Notes: generated by a model not told the origin, from the sequence alone. Shown: positions 27,028-53,050, numbered from the stretch's first letter. The stretch is 64,000 bases of DNA from Xestospongia bergquistia (GCA_963965975.1 OZ014414.1:6981501-7045500); one strand, 5' to 3'. Numbers and translations are program-made.

Positions 27028-28616
27028 TATGACAAACCTTGATCGACAAAAATGAAGTTCTTTATCAACCAGCAAAGTAAGGAGATACGTTGATTATTTT
27101 TCTGCGTGTAGGAGGTATTGTTATTGTAATATCATTATTCATTGATGTTGGTCACATGCAAAGGAGTGTTCATACTCTATGAATATCAATAGTCTTTAAT
27201 TGTTATTAGGAATTAAGGAAATAGAATTTTTGTGACATAACTTCTCACCATGCATGTCATTTGTCTTTTCAGTAACGAGCAGTACCAATAAAAATAGGAT
27301 TACATACATTGCCTGCAGATAAAGACAGGATTTATTATGGATAACCTACTAGTTATTAGTTACTAGTTATTAGTTGTTTATTGCACTTTGAAAAGTCAAT
27401 ATTATTGATTATTTGGAATTATATGGTGTGATGGAAAAAAGAGCAAATTAGTGGTTTAAGGATATTTTTTATTTGATTATTTAATTACTTACCCTGATGT
27501 TTAGTAACAATATATTACCACATAAATTAGTTGTTGTATTCACATAGTTTTTGAGGAACAGAGTGCCAAGTTTTGAGATGCTTTGAGTGAGATATTTTGT
27601 CAAAACAACATTTCATGATAACTTATATTGGCAGTGCTCCTCCCAGTTTAATATACTATAAAAACTAGGGAGTTCACCTTGAAAATTGTTGTAAGAGTTA
27701 TAGTTATCATTGTCCTACATTGTGGTCTTTGCTGTATATTTAGTATGTTTAATTATTAAGCCATATCTGATATTCTAACTAATGCTATTGGCTTCTGTAT
27801 TAATATGTCCTTAGTCTTTATTGTTGAGGTAATATATCTAATTGAAGATATTTTGTGCCTGTTAATAGCATCTACTGTAATGGAATATATTTTGTAACTG
27901 TATTAGATTCAATCCATTGAATGTATATGTATTGAAGACTGATTTAAGTCATACTTGCCATTTAATTTGCAATGAAAGAAGACTTACACTTTTCTATGTC
28001 TTAAATGACAATAACTGAATGATCATTATTTAAAGCATAAAAGGTTTATATTCTCAATACCACTGTATCTATAGTTTCTACTAGCCATCCAATATAAATA
28101 GAGCTAATGAAACTAAAATAGCGTGTTCTATAAAAAAACATGATACAACAATAATAAACTAAAACTCAGTAACAATAGCCTCTTCTATAATGATCGTAAT
28201 ATAAATATCATAATTATGTGTAATTGTAGTATATATAATTCTATATGGGTACTGTGTGTAGTTAAGTTCATTCAACTGTAAACTATAAACATACATATTG
28301 GTACACATGATGTTGGCAGAACATAGGAATTTTGTGGTTAAGAGCAACTACAACTATAAAGTCTGTAGTAACTATCAAGTTATTGATATTAGTGTACATT
28401 GAAGGAATAATTTGATTGAGCTTTCTTTTGTCAACTTTAAATAGAACATAAATAATAGGTTATTTAGCATAACTCAATAGATGGAATTCCTATTTTAAGT
28501 ATAACTAAACAATTTCATTAAATACTATAAATATGTTTCATATATGACTACATGTTGTTAATAAGTTATACGGTTAACTGGATTACTTCTAATTCTGATT
28601 TTGTATTTAGGATATT
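27028..28616. repeat. Spacer of the CDK8 tandem unit, second copy
   Basis: Collinear with 25-1574 at high identity with small indels (for example an extra AATATATCT near 27830). It links the nested gene start to the duplication junction near 28616. No gene is seen. Confidence 0.8.
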
Positions 28617-28660
28617 TTAATTTTTAATAGTTTAATGCATGTAGGTATGATGGATATTTG

Positions 28661-29614
28661 TGATAAGAATTATTGTATGTCACAATGGTATTTGTATTTT
28701 GTCACAACGTGGATGTTCACATTTAAGGAACTCTGATTTCTAAGAAAAGCTGCCTTAACATTTAGCATTGGCTTTCATAGGCTTATTACAACAAAAGCAC
28801 TTGTCATTAACTCAACCAAGAAATTGAAGTTCATAAACTTTTTAAGGATATTTAGAGTATTTTGATCACAATAGTTGTTGGCATAAGTACTCATCTGACT
28901 AAAAGTATGTAAACCAATGAAATTATATTGTTTTCTCCATTTAAGGAACTGTGATTTCTTCGAAAACTTGCATTTGCTTAGCTTAGCTTTGGCTTTCATA
29001 CGCTTATAAACATGACACACTTAACGCTTTAGTATCTACACATATTCTATCATTGTGAAAACTGCTACACTTAACAGCATAAACATCAAGTCTACTACAA
29101 ACATGTACAAAACCTGATGAGGGGTTAATTTCTCGGGTGAAGATTTACCTATATCTATATTCTTATGAAATTTCAATCTATTTGTAACAATTATGAATAT
29201 GTTAGACATGGGGAAGTATTTAGTGAGTGCTTAAAGCACAACTTAGTACAAACTTAAATGACTTAAGCATAAGAACAAGCACATATATTATGTGGATAAT
29301 ATACGCTTCTATTTAAAAAAATGCTTAATCACTCCTTCAACCTTTTAAAAAACTGATTAAAACACAAGCATGAGCACTTTATGAGAAAAATTTAAACTAG
29401 TCAAAACATTTTTGAATATTTATTATTACACCATACAAACATTAGTTGTATGTAGCATCTGCAAGTTAGCACCTTTTGGACCTAAACACTTTATAGTTAC
29501 TCAACTGATCCCGTGTGCAAAGCAGCTGAATTGTATACACAAATGCTTTTTATGCAATTTACACATAATGATAATATTTTAATTGAATGCTTAAGTGTAT
29601 AAGGAACTAGCACC
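28661..29614. mobile_element. hAT-like element relic inserted in unit B only
   Basis: Unit A runs straight from GATGGATATTTGTG to CTCAATTGTTAA at about 1621; unit B has about 950 bases between the matching points. Inside, CATGGGGAAGTATTTAGTGA at about 29208 and repeated GCTTAAAGCAC-type motifs match the hAT derivative at 52422-53042, as does a middle part with CATACAAACATTAGTTGTAT. Two diverged copies of a stretch containing AAGGAACT(C/G)TGATTTCT lie at about 28726 and 28943. No target duplication is evident, so the borders are approximate. Confidence 0.6.
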
Positions 29615-29774
29615 CTCAATCGTTAACTTATCTTATGTTAAATAGGTGCGGTGACTATTTCAAGATATAGTATATAATGATAGGTCTACTGAATCCTACT
29701 ATTAGCCTACAGCTGGTCTGTTTTACCAGTAAGTACAATATTAGTATTATTTTAATACTGATGTTATTTCATAG

Positions 29775-30150
29775 GTATTGTACCAGAGACAGAATATGTC
29801 TAGCTCAATCATAATGTGACATTTGAGTGTCCTACCAACTTAACTGAATATACTCTCACATCAACTACTACATCTTTGATGGTGGATCTAGTGCTCCAAC
29901 ATTAAAGCAAATTAATATACCTAATCTCACTATCTTCACTATAACTAGTACTAACAATGGTACTTGTGTGAGATATCTAGCTAATGACAGTGTAACACAC
30001 CACTGCACCATTTTTGACTTTATTAGTATATGTTTATGCTCAATGTTAGTATTATTAATGAAATATTAAATATCTCATCTCAACTGTTGCATTGTATTTT
30101 CCTGGTCTCCTCTGTTCACATTATATCAGTTAAGTATGTGGTATCGAGTA
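29775..30150 (+). pseudogene. Decayed Ig-like/FN3 coding fragment, unit B copy
   Basis: Collinear with 1790-2170, sharing the stops and differing by a few substitutions. It contains the NMTFECPTNLTEYTL-type stretch and the FSWSPPFTLY-like stretch in broken frames. It has no independent start. Confidence 0.4.
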
Positions 30151-30193
30151 ACCTCAAGTGTAGGAAAGAAGTGAAGTAATCTATACTACTAAC

Positions 30194-30251
30194 TACACTT
30201 TTGATAATATAGGTAATCTGGCCAATTTTATATATTACATATAACTGTAAT
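30194..30251. repeat. 58-bp direct repeat, left copy, bounding the USOMP5 block
   Basis: Begins TACACTTTTGATAATATAGG and repeats at 34665-34722 with one mismatch. Unit A has a single related copy near 2210-2270 and no block at that place. Confidence 0.85.
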
Positions 30252-30294
30252 ACAGGCAGATATCATCAGTTATTCTAGCTTAGCTTAACTTAAA

Positions 30295-30880
30295 ACTTGG
30301 TCTATGTAGTCTACCAGTCTCATCATCTGGTAGTTCAGCTTCAGTATTTTTCTCCACATATGGACTTATTTATAACAAAATATGCAGACAAGTGGTAGAA
30401 TATCAGTATGGGTCACCTGATAGTTTTCCACCAGACTTAGGTGGTCTAGTTCTTGTTAATAATCCAAATATTGATAATATTTATGTTGATGGTGTAGATT
30501 TACATATGACAGTAATCCTCGTAAACATGTATGGACATTAGGTGTGGGTGTATTTGCTCATGTTGCTGATGAATATTGCTGTCCATGTAATACTGGTAGT
30601 ACAGGAACAACAGTACCAAGTTTCACTGGCAGTGATTACTATTGTGAGCCAGGAGAAGCTGGTAATTTGTGGAGATATATTCTGTATGCTAATGACACAT
30701 TATGGGATGGTTAACAATGTGGAGGATTAGAATGACCATGTTGTACTAACTCCAAGATGCTACAGTTTATAAAGACACTTGATGAGAATACAACTGAAGA
30801 TATTAATTGAGGGTAATGACAGATGAAGGTACCAGTAATGAAGACATACCTTTAGATAGTATACTGATAAAATTACTATA
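30295..30880 (+). pseudogene. USOMP5-like pseudogene, 5'-truncated
   Basis: It matches 17205-17800 of unit A. It begins abruptly in the middle at GGTCTATGTAGTC and retains SSSGSSASVF, PRKHVWTL in a shifted frame, and a stop in place of the first Gln of DGQQC. The 5' half and signal peptide are deleted: short pieces of upstream sequence (TATCATCAGTTATTCTAG and CTTAACTTAAAACTT) are joined directly to the middle of the gene. Confidence 0.8.
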
Positions 30881-30981
30881 TATATATAATATAACTCCAT
30901 AAATAGGCAATGCTGTATTATCTACCTGATAATGCATGCAAACAACAAAAAAAACAGAAAGAAGAAACTTCACCATTTCTT

Positions 30982-31134
30982 TAACGTTCTATATCTTCAT
31001 TGGTAATTTCTGAAAGTGTCTTTATAAACCATGACATCTTAGGATTAGTACAACACGATCCTTTATTTCCATCACATTGTTGTCCATCCCATAATGTATC
31101 ATTGACATATAAGAAATGTTGCCATCATGTTGCA
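30982..31134 (-). pseudogene. Inverted USOMP5 exon fragment, unit B copy
   Basis: Same insert as at 17891-18043, with the same 20-bp direct repeats on both sides (30962-30981 and 31135-31154). The minus strand reads a FLYVNDTLWDGQQC-like stretch, then a CCTNPKMSWFIKTL-like stretch. Confidence 0.8.
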
Positions 31135-31693
31135 AAGAAACTTCACCATTTCTTTGCCTCTAAATAAGAACACTTACAAAAGTGCTTAAACATCACCACA
31201 TGCTATGCATTATAATAAACATGGTCTATGATTATCATGACCATGGCTAGTAGCATATGTAAATACAGGTATTTTGTATAGATATCATCACTTATTCTAG
31301 TAATCACAATCACTAACCACTTTCTTGATAAATGTTTGATGTAGGCTATTCCTCAAAAGCTTAACTTAAAACTTAAGCCTTGAGGCTTGGTCCCATCCCA
31401 CAAACAGGATTAATTTTAAAATTTTTGATTTTAAAACTATGTATATAAACATATTGTATGTTTCATAAATCATTATTCATGCCATTAGCTACAAAAACAA
31501 TCAATACCATTACATTAACTGTAATAACTGTTATGTTTTCTTTTTTGAATCAAATAATTTTGATACCTACAAATTGTATAGCCATTAACTATATATGGTT
31601 AAATAAACCAAACAGCTTTTAAAGTGATATAAGTATCTGTGATCAAATTTCCTTACACCATTTTCAGTTAACATATAATTTTTGTATCTGAAA

Positions 31694-32944
31694 ATGATGT
31701 ACTTTCTCATTGTAACTCTATTTCTCTCAGGATTTGATATTGTTCTGGCAGATAATACAAATTATATACAATTAGTTGATGTCCATCCTTCATCATTTAA
31801 ATGTGGTCACGATCTTCACAGTTCACTGAACGGAGTCCTAAAATTGTTACCTTTTAATGATGGTACTGAAAAGGCATATGTAAACAATGATATTAAGTTC
31901 TCTCCACCGCACAAGCGTTCTGAGATTTCTGATAAGTGTCATGATAACTTTAATCCTAACAGTGAACTACTAGACCAGTTAGTAGAGATCTCACAGTTCA
32001 TAGGCATTTTTAACTCTGCATTTTCCAACTGCTATCATGTCTTTAAAGAAAACAGTTCAGCTCCATCTGGGTACTACAGGATGAGAACTGCAAATGGTTC
32101 TTTAATATCTGTGTACTGTGACCTTTCTTTTTTAAATTGCTCTCAGATTCTCCATGTGTACAGCTCAGCCCCATCAGGTTATTACACAATACAAGTTCCT
32201 AATGGTTCTCATATATCAGTCTATTGTGATATGGAGGGTAGTAACTGTGATGGTAAGGGAGGTTGGATGAGAGTGGGTTACATCAATATGAGTGAAGTTG
32301 GTGCTACCTGTCCTCATGGACTAACATCACATCAGTATAATAACATTGATCATGGTCTATGTAGTCGACCAGTCTCATCATCTGGTAGTTCAGCTTCAGT
32401 ATTCTTCTCCACATATGGACTTATTTTTAACAAAGTATGTGGACAAGTGATTGGATATCAGTTTGGGTCACCTGATGCTTTTCCACCTAACTTAGGGGGT
32501 CTAGTTCGTGTTAATAATCCAAATATTGATAACATTTATGTTGATGGTGTATCTATTACATATGGCAGTAACCCTCGTAAACATGTATGGACATTAGGAG
32601 CAGGTTTTCATGCTGACCGTACTAATAGCTATGTTCATTCTTGCCCATGTAATACTGGTAATACAAAAACAACTGTACCAATTTTTGTTGGCAATGATTA
32701 TTACTGTGAATCAGGAGTAGCTAGTGGAAAGTTGAGCAGTGTCCTGTATCCTAATGACCCATTATGGGATGGACAACAATGTGGAGGATTAGAAGGACCA
32801 TGTTGTACTAACTCCAAGATGCCATGGTTTATAAAGACACTCAATGAGACTACAAATAAAGATATTGAATTGAGGATAATGGCAAATGAAGGTACCAGTA
32901 ATGAACGCATACCATTAGATATTATAGAATTGTACATTCACTAA
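31694..32944 (+). CDS. USOMP5-like secreted fibrinogen-related protein, copy B
   Basis: 416 residues from the first of two adjacent ATGs, with signal peptide MMYFLIVTLFLSGFDIVLA. The domain order is the same as in 18603-19853: two SAPSGYY modules, the CDMEGSNCDGKGGWMRV core, VCGQVIGYQFGSPDAFPP, YVDGVSITYGSNPRKHVWTL, DPLWDGQQCGG and a DIIELYIH end. It differs from copy A at scattered residues, for example MSEVGATCPHGLTSHQ against MSEPGATCPRGLTLRQ. The two have diverged slightly while both stayed open. It lies upstream of CDK8-B, whereas copy A lies inside the broken CDK8-A. A skeletal-matrix or lectin-like extracellular role is inference from the coral family. Confidence 0.85.
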   Translation: MMYFLIVTLFLSGFDIVLADNTNYIQLVDVHPSSFKCGHDLHSSLNGVLKLLPFNDGTEKAYVNNDIKFSPPHKRSEISDKCHDNFNPNSELLDQLVEISQFIGIFNSAFSNCYHVFKENSSAPSGYYRMRTANGSLISVYCDLSFLNCSQILHVYSSAPSGYYTIQVPNGSHISVYCDMEGSNCDGKGGWMRVGYINMSEVGATCPHGLTSHQYNNIDHGLCSRPVSSSGSSASVFFSTYGLIFNKVCGQVIGYQFGSPDAFPPNLGGLVRVNNPNIDNIYVDGVSITYGSNPRKHVWTLGAGFHADRTNSYVHSCPCNTGNTKTTVPIFVGNDYYCESGVASGKLSSVLYPNDPLWDGQQCGGLEGPCCTNSKMPWFIKTLNETTNKDIELRIMANEGTSNERIPLDIIELYIH

Positions 32945-33089
32945 CATACAATAATATACTGTTTTTTTAGTGATTGAATTTTATGTTGTCATGCGATTTC
33001 CTTTATACTAATTCATATATATGGATAATTTTGTCACAAAAACTAACCTGTAATACAATTTACCTTCAGCTAATATAATAATAAAGGAT

Positions 33090-33930
33090 ATTTACTCTAT
33101 GGATGGACAGTGAAGGTGTGCTATATATTAGAGAATCAAATCCAAGCAAAAACAGATCAAGTAAATTCAGGAAATAATGGATTTACTGGAATAACAATAA
33201 AACATTATAAGAACACTGGTTCAGTGTCATCATTTGATAGTCAAGGTTCAGTATTCTTCACTACTTGTAGAGTTAGTCACAATAAAGTAAGTGGACAAGT
33301 GAGAACTGCATGGGATATCAATTTGACTTACTTGACCATCTAACTTAGCCAGTAAATACTTAGCATCAATACATATGTTCATATTATATACTTTATATGT
33401 TGTAACAGTCCTCATAAGCATATATGGAAATATTGTGCTAGTGATTATCAGTTAACTCACTAATGATTGTTGTCCATATAACATTGACAGGACAAGTTGC
33501 ATTGGAAACAACTACTACTACTGTAAGTCAGGAATAGTTGGTGGAGGTTCAAGTAGTGTTGTGTATCTGCTTGATCCAATATGGGATAGGCAATAATGTG
33601 GAGGATTAGAAGGACCCCCAAAGTTTATAAAGACACTCACTCAATGAGACCACAACTGATGATATAAAGGTGAAGAAACTTAAGTAGCAGACAATCACCT
33701 AGAAGAAGAGGACCCCAATTAGTAAGCAATGGAGGACACTAGTTTACTCAGCTGATAATTTTTGTTCCTAGTAAAATATATAGATATATGTTGATTATTT
33801 GAACATATTACAAGGTTCTTTAAAGCATACTTCTGTATAATGTGCTTAAGACATTGAGTTGAGAGCAATGGCCATCAATGAGGCTATCACTAATGAATAC
33901 ATGAATTATACATTGCTAAATATGTAATGA
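33090..33930 (+). pseudogene. USOMP5-like gene fragment, degraded, unit B copy
   Basis: It matches 19990-20700 of unit A and extends further, because the Ty3 fragment that ends the A copy is absent. It contains SSFDSQGSVFFTTCRVSHNK, GNNYYYCKSG, an in-frame stop at the DGQQC position, and at about 33850-33928 a tail IELRAMAINEAITNEYM, corresponding to the intact genes' IELRIMADEGTSNERIP. Several stops; not functional. Confidence 0.7.
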
Positions 33931-34664
33931 GTATTTCATATTGTTACTGATAACAGTATCCTCTGAATAATGTCACAATATCTGTCATAAAATAGTATAC
34001 TGGAGCCCTTGTGCATGAATCAACATCTGTCTTCTTAATAAGCCTTGATTCTTTATCGAGAGGCATTGAGTGAAGTGGAAGTTGCATATACAGATCGAAG
34101 AATCTGGAAGCTTAACTCAGCTGCTTGGATGAGTACTACTTTAAATTCACACATCATTTATTCTAAATCAATGACTTTTTTGTAGGAACTCATTGAAGAT
34201 GGTAACATGCAATCCTATTCTAAGTTGGAAAAAGTCCACACAGAAGAGGGAATTACCTCCCTTAGAAAAAAGTCCTTAAAACCAGTAAATTACTCATAAC
34301 ATTAACAGATGTGAATTATATTTACACATGTACATGGAGTTAACAGTAAATCTGTTAACACAAAACAAATTCATATTGAAGTCCATGAAATTATTTGATT
34401 TTTGATATTTCATTTCAAATATTCTATATGAATATTATAGTTATACGTACTTGTTTGTGCACTTTTTAAAGTATGTATACAGTAATTTTCTAATGTGATA
34501 GAGTACATGGAAGATCTTCACCAAAACAAATCAGAATCTTTCAATACTTCACTTGCTTAAAGTCAATAAGACCTAGATTTTCCAAGAATTTTATAAAGCA
34601 TTTACAGTTAAGATAGACTATTGATACATGTAGGTATGATGGATATTTATAATAATAGTTATTG
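33931..34664. other. Right part of the inserted block, no gene recognised
   Basis: AT-rich sequence without recognisable domains. Near 34625 a piece of the unit start (TAGGTATGATGGATATTT) reappears just before the right 58-bp repeat. Confidence 0.45.
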
Positions 34665-34722
34665 TACACTTTTGATAATATAGGTAATCTGGCCAATTTT
34701 ATATATTACGTATAACTGTAAT
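34665..34722. repeat. 58-bp direct repeat, right copy
   Basis: Matches 30194-30251 with one mismatch. After it, the sequence continues as in unit A from about 2271. Confidence 0.85.
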
Positions 34723-34877
34723 GATATTGTAAGTTGTATTACAGGTAGTCTAGTGGGTGTGTCAATTCTAATACTGCTATATATGTACTGTACTAGTATT
34801 TGCAATAATATACTGGATAAGAAAAACTAACTCATTGAGACAAGGTATAGTTAAGTTAACTATATTTTGTATGCACT

Positions 34878-35690
34878 CTCTTATACAACTCACTAATAGA
34901 TACGACATGATGTCATGATCAAGTGATCACTGGAATATCTCAATATGAAAATATTACTATAATTACCTACTAAGCTAGTAATGAACACATTTGCTGCATA
35001 TGATATGATAATATTGATCCATGCATGTTAGTCCACAAACAGATCATGAAGTTATACCTCAATATAAAAATGTTACTACTACACAACCCACTAATTAAAC
35101 TAGAGACGAACACATATATTGCATATGGTGTGATATAAATAATAAAAGTATATATACAGCACAGCTGACATTATATAACTTGACACACATGATTGGACAT
35201 TGATGATAAATCTAGATATTATGAATCAAATTAATAGAAACAATTCTTAAAATACCATTCTTAAACATTTAACATTTATAACAAGGTATGACAGTGGCCA
35301 GAGGAATGCACTGGAATTATTCAACTCATAATAATAATATTATAGTTACTGCATGAAATGAAGAACTACTATTGTACACTGTATACAATATAACCTGAGT
35401 AGTGTTCATATTGTCATCATAACTCATCAGCCAAGCAGTAACACTACCTATGTATGTAGATATAGCACAATGTTCTTGCTGGCTTATCTTTGATTTTGGT
35501 ACTGAGAAGGCGATAAATAATTATACATAGAAGGTTATGAGTTTGTACAAGAAGGTGACCACTTCTTATTTCAAGCACTTCAATGATAAAAGCAGTGAGT
35601 TGTAGAGAGCTTGGAAACAAACTTTTGTGAGATGCATGACTTCAATTAATTTGCATTATTTGAAAAATGACATACATTCATCATTTCACA
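34878..35690. other. Unit B-specific segment upstream of CDK8, no gene seen
   Basis: Unit A passes directly from TATATTTTGTATG to CACTAAAACAATTCTGAG at about 2660. Unit B has about 810 extra bases here, ending just before the shared 5' leader of CDK8. It is AT-rich with no recognisable coding or repeat structure. It could be a deletion in A or an insertion in B. Confidence 0.5.
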
Positions 35691-35891
35691 ATTCTGAGTT
35701 TTACAACACACCAGTGTTGTATAACAGAGAAATGTATATGTTTCTTTTAACTGGGAAAGCTAGCCCGTCTGGTTCACGCACGATTCATAACATAATTTGT
35801 TCTCGGTTTGGGTGTTTCCGTAATATCTATTTTTTAATAGTAACTATTTCGTTTGTTGTTGTTGTTCGTTATATTAGAATCATCCAAAAAG

Positions 35892-49885
<13,994 letters not shown>

Positions 49886-50795
49886 TGTAATAAAAGATTG
49901 TTGACAATAGTGAATAGTGAAACTGCTTTTTATATATACAATGCAACACTTCATTTAATCTATCATACTATTTGTATTATTCTCATTGAAAATGAAAGTA
50001 TTCTAAATGAAAATGTACTCTTGTTACATTGTTATAAGTCTGTATATACCTCCTTACAGCTGGTACATGTACAGCTGGTACTAATTTATGTGAACTTCCC
50101 TTCATAATCCATTCATCCATCCCTCTTTTCTTTTGTTATTTGTCTTTCCATCCACTCATCCATTTGTCCATTAATGTTTATTGTAGCCCCTTTCTAGATA
50201 CTTCAGTACATTAATGATTTTATTTCTAATGTATGTATAATGAATTATTGTTTGCGTTTCAATATTAAGTTCTCATTAAGACAATATAAACACAGTTGAT
50301 TGCTTTAGGAATATCCATAATATCTTATCAATTTGATAATTTGTGTCATTATGTGTATAAACAACAGTAGAAAGCAGTAGCTATGCTTTATCGTAACTCC
50401 ATTAATGTTAGGGTGACTGACATATATTGTACCATATTAACCCTGTTAATATAGATTATAAAGTTGAAGATAAGGTGTGCTACGTTATTGCTTACAGATA
50501 TATAGGCTAACTTAACAACAAAATATTAGTAGGATCTGTGTAACAATTATTGTTTACATGTAGTAGGACTATCTTTGTGGTAGAGTGATAGTAGTACATA
50601 CACATCATGGTTGTAATTGCTGAAAGGTTTCTGTGTATTATTAAGAATTCATTTGGAATTAAATAAGGCAAAGAAAATGCTTTGAATATTGTAACAATAA
50701 TAATGTTTGTTTTTTTGTATGTGTGCACCTCAGAGCAGGGGAGATACGCCTGTACAATGTGATTGAAAGATGGTTTAAAACAGATGTGAATGATT
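49886..50795. other. CDK8 3' flank and intergenic region
   Basis: It holds the presumed CDK8 3' UTR (AATAAAA just after the stop at about 49889) and, from the other side, the 3' flank of the glycosyltransferase gene. The two genes converge. No further gene is seen. Confidence 0.5.
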
Positions 50796-52307
50796 CTAAT
50801 ATTGTCTGACAACTGTTGCTTTTTTACAATCTTGTATGTATTCGTGATAGTTTCTCTGTAGTAGTCGTCTCTCTATGCAGTCCATGACAATGTGGTCATA
50901 CTCCATAAAGTATTTATTGTGGAATAACCATTGTTTCTTGTCTGATACATTCTTTAAACGAGGTAAATCACTAGAACTAACAATACATATGTCGTGAACC
51001 ACTTTCCGTTCCTTACATAATTGTGGATTTCTAATAATAACATTGACCCAGTCTCTTTGTGCTACTAAAGGTAGATCATCTTCATTCGTAACAGTATGGT
51101 ATCCACCTGGTGCTTCAGGTAGAGCATTCATTGTAGGAAAAAAGAACTCCACTCCTGAATGAACATTTTCAAGAAATTTCTTATAAGCTTTGGCTTTCTT
51201 GTTGTTCAATATGAATTGGACAAAAGCACGGGAAAGTGCACTGTTTGCAGATGCAGCACTTTTATAAACAGACATATTGTAAGGAATAGCTCCTAATGTC
51301 TCATTGGTTAGTTCTACCCAGCGACCTTGATACACTGATCGTACTTTGTACATCAGCCATTTCCTCGATTCGTCCTTTAAGTCAGCAGCATTAACTCCTT
51401 TCTGAATAGCATTGCTACCGTTCAAATTTACAAGTGTCTCTACAATTTCTCTGTTTGTCATCAAGGGAAGTTCTGTGCCATGAAGACTAATAACATACTT
51501 CCACTCATGGGACATTGTTAAAAGCTCTTGAAAACATTCCATGTGAGCATAAAGAATAGAAGATCTGGCATACTCTACTCTAATTTGTTTCTTAGCTACG
51601 ACTATATTAGGAAAACAGGATGCAAAAGACTTGACATGTTGTTTCCATTTGGCAGGTGATTTTTTGTCAATATGAAAGCAGTAAAAATTGTGTGGTCGGT
51701 ACAAGTTTTTCAACAGTCTAATGTATTGTTGTATACGTACTGGTTTATAATATATTAACATTTCAAATGCTATCGGAAATGACTTCTCTCTTTTGGATAG
51801 GTAAAAATTGTTGACAAAGTTGTTGTACGTTGCTGTACAGTTTACAGTTAGTTCATCTACAAATGTTTCATCTGATATGACACTGTGCCAATGATTTAAA
51901 GATGTTCTGACACTTTTCTGAAGAGTGGTATTCCCTTGGAACAATTGAGTACACTGGTAAGAGGACACCGGGTGAGATTTATTGACTACTACGAGCTGTG
52001 TTTGAGGGAAATTTGAGGAGACTTCGCAATTGCCAACTGAGTTCAAGGCTGCTTCGCTTCCCTCTAATAACGTGTGAGCATCTTTTGCAGTGGAAGGGCT
52101 TTCAATTTCTGGAGAAGTAAGTTCCAGGAGGTGATGATGACCGAATGAATCGATGGTGTTTGGAGACAACGCATGTCTTCTCACAGCTACTTTCTCTACT
52201 ATTAGAGATTTTGCTGATGACCACATTACATACAGTGCTCCTGTAACAAACCCTATCAGTAAAAGACCAGCGGCCTTAGCAATAATAGCTAGCAGTCGTA
52301 CCTTCAT
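50796..52307 (-). CDS. GT14-family (core-2/I-branching type) N-acetylglucosaminyltransferase-like protein
   Basis: A single-exon frame of 503 residues. The short cytoplasmic start MKVRLLAIIAKAAG runs into a membrane anchor (about 12-30), typical of a type II Golgi enzyme, and then a stem to about 175. The catalytic domain shows family-like motifs in order: FPIAFEMLIYYKPVRIQQYI, FYCFHIDKKSP, VEYARSSILYAHMEC, WKYVISLHGTELPLMTNREI, ANSALSRAFVQFIL, a GVEFFFPTM segment at the position of the family's catalytic SPDE(H) region, and FHNKYFMEYDHIVMDCIERR at the end. GCNT enzymes add beta-1,6 GlcNAc branches to O-glycans or polylactosamine. Because the SPDE-like acid is less standard here (SGVEFF), exact activity and acceptor are uncertain. 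The promoter side faces a hAT element 115 bases upstream. Confidence 0.85.
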   Translation of the reverse strand: MKVRLLAIIAKAAGLLLIGFVTGALYVMWSSAKSLIVEKVAVRRHALSPNTIDSFGHHHLLELTSPEIESPSTAKDAHTLLEGSEAALNSVGNCEVSSNFPQTQLVVVNKSHPVSSYQCTQLFQGNTTLQKSVRTSLNHWHSVISDETFVDELTVNCTATYNNFVNNFYLSKREKSFPIAFEMLIYYKPVRIQQYIRLLKNLYRPHNFYCFHIDKKSPAKWKQHVKSFASCFPNIVVAKKQIRVEYARSSILYAHMECFQELLTMSHEWKYVISLHGTELPLMTNREIVETLVNLNGSNAIQKGVNAADLKDESRKWLMYKVRSVYQGRWVELTNETLGAIPYNMSVYKSAASANSALSRAFVQFILNNKKAKAYKKFLENVHSGVEFFFPTMNALPEAPGGYHTVTNEDDLPLVAQRDWVNVIIRNPQLCKERKVVHDICIVSSSDLPRLKNVSDKKQWLFHNKYFMEYDHIVMDCIERRLLQRNYHEYIQDCKKATVVRQY

Positions 52308-52421
52308 TGCTAGCCTTGAGACAAGTGAGGTAGGGGCGTGTCACAGATAAATATAATTATTATTTCCAATAATAAAATTAATAATTATTGTTGTGGTTAA
52401 GCTATGAAAACAGGAAGTAAG

Positions 52422-53042
52422 CAGACATGGGGCAAGCATTTATTGAAGTGCTTGAAGCACAACTTCAAGCATTCATAAAAGAGCTTAAGCACAAGCACAA
52501 GCATTTATGCTTCTAAAAAATAAGTGCTTGAAGCACAAATTCAAGCACTTAAAAAATGCTTGAAGCACAAGCACAAGAATTTTTGACAAAAAATGTCCTT
52601 CAAATAAACAATTCTTTTATCTAAGTCAACTTTTAAAATACTTCTTGTTAGATCGTATAAACATTAGTTATAGAATATAGTATCTACCAGTCGGCATCTC
52701 TCTGGCCTAAAGATCTTGCTTGCTACACTAAACAGCTGCTCTACTACATAAAAAAATACAGGAACTCCTAACACAGTTGTAGTTATATTTGCTAATGATG
52801 GATAAACAGACTGATAGCAAAAGAGTATTAATAGATGTGCTAAGTGCACAAAGAACTTGCAGCCTTTGTGCTTAAAAGTGCTTATAAAGTGCTTTAAAGC
52901 ACTAATGCTATAAAGTGCTTAAGCACAAGCACAAGCATAAATGCTTATATATAATAAATGCTTGAAAGCACCTCCAAGCATTCCAAAAAATGTGCTTAAA
53001 GTGCTTTCAAGCACAAGCACTCAAGTGCTTGCCCCATGTATG
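52422..53042. mobile_element. Non-autonomous hAT element with 8-bp target duplication
   Basis: Identical 8-mers GAAGTAAG flank it (52414-52421 and 53043-53050). Terminal inverted repeats read CAGACATGGGGCAAGCA at the left and CATACATGGGGCAAGCAC at the right (reverse complement). Subterminal arrays of AAGTGCTTGAAGCAC and AAGCACAAGCA fill both arms. In the middle, the minus strand at 52849-52664 keeps a transposase remnant, VYPSLANITTTVLGVPVFF and QLFSVASKIFRPERCRL, the hAT dimerisation region. The rest of the transposase is gone. Confidence 0.88.
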
Positions 53043-53050
53043 GAAGTAAG

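Noticed and set aside
35853..35891. Upstream extension of CDK8 ([13 protein letters not shown])
   Set aside because: Hydrophobic and not family-like; the conserved N-terminus starts at the ATG at 35892.
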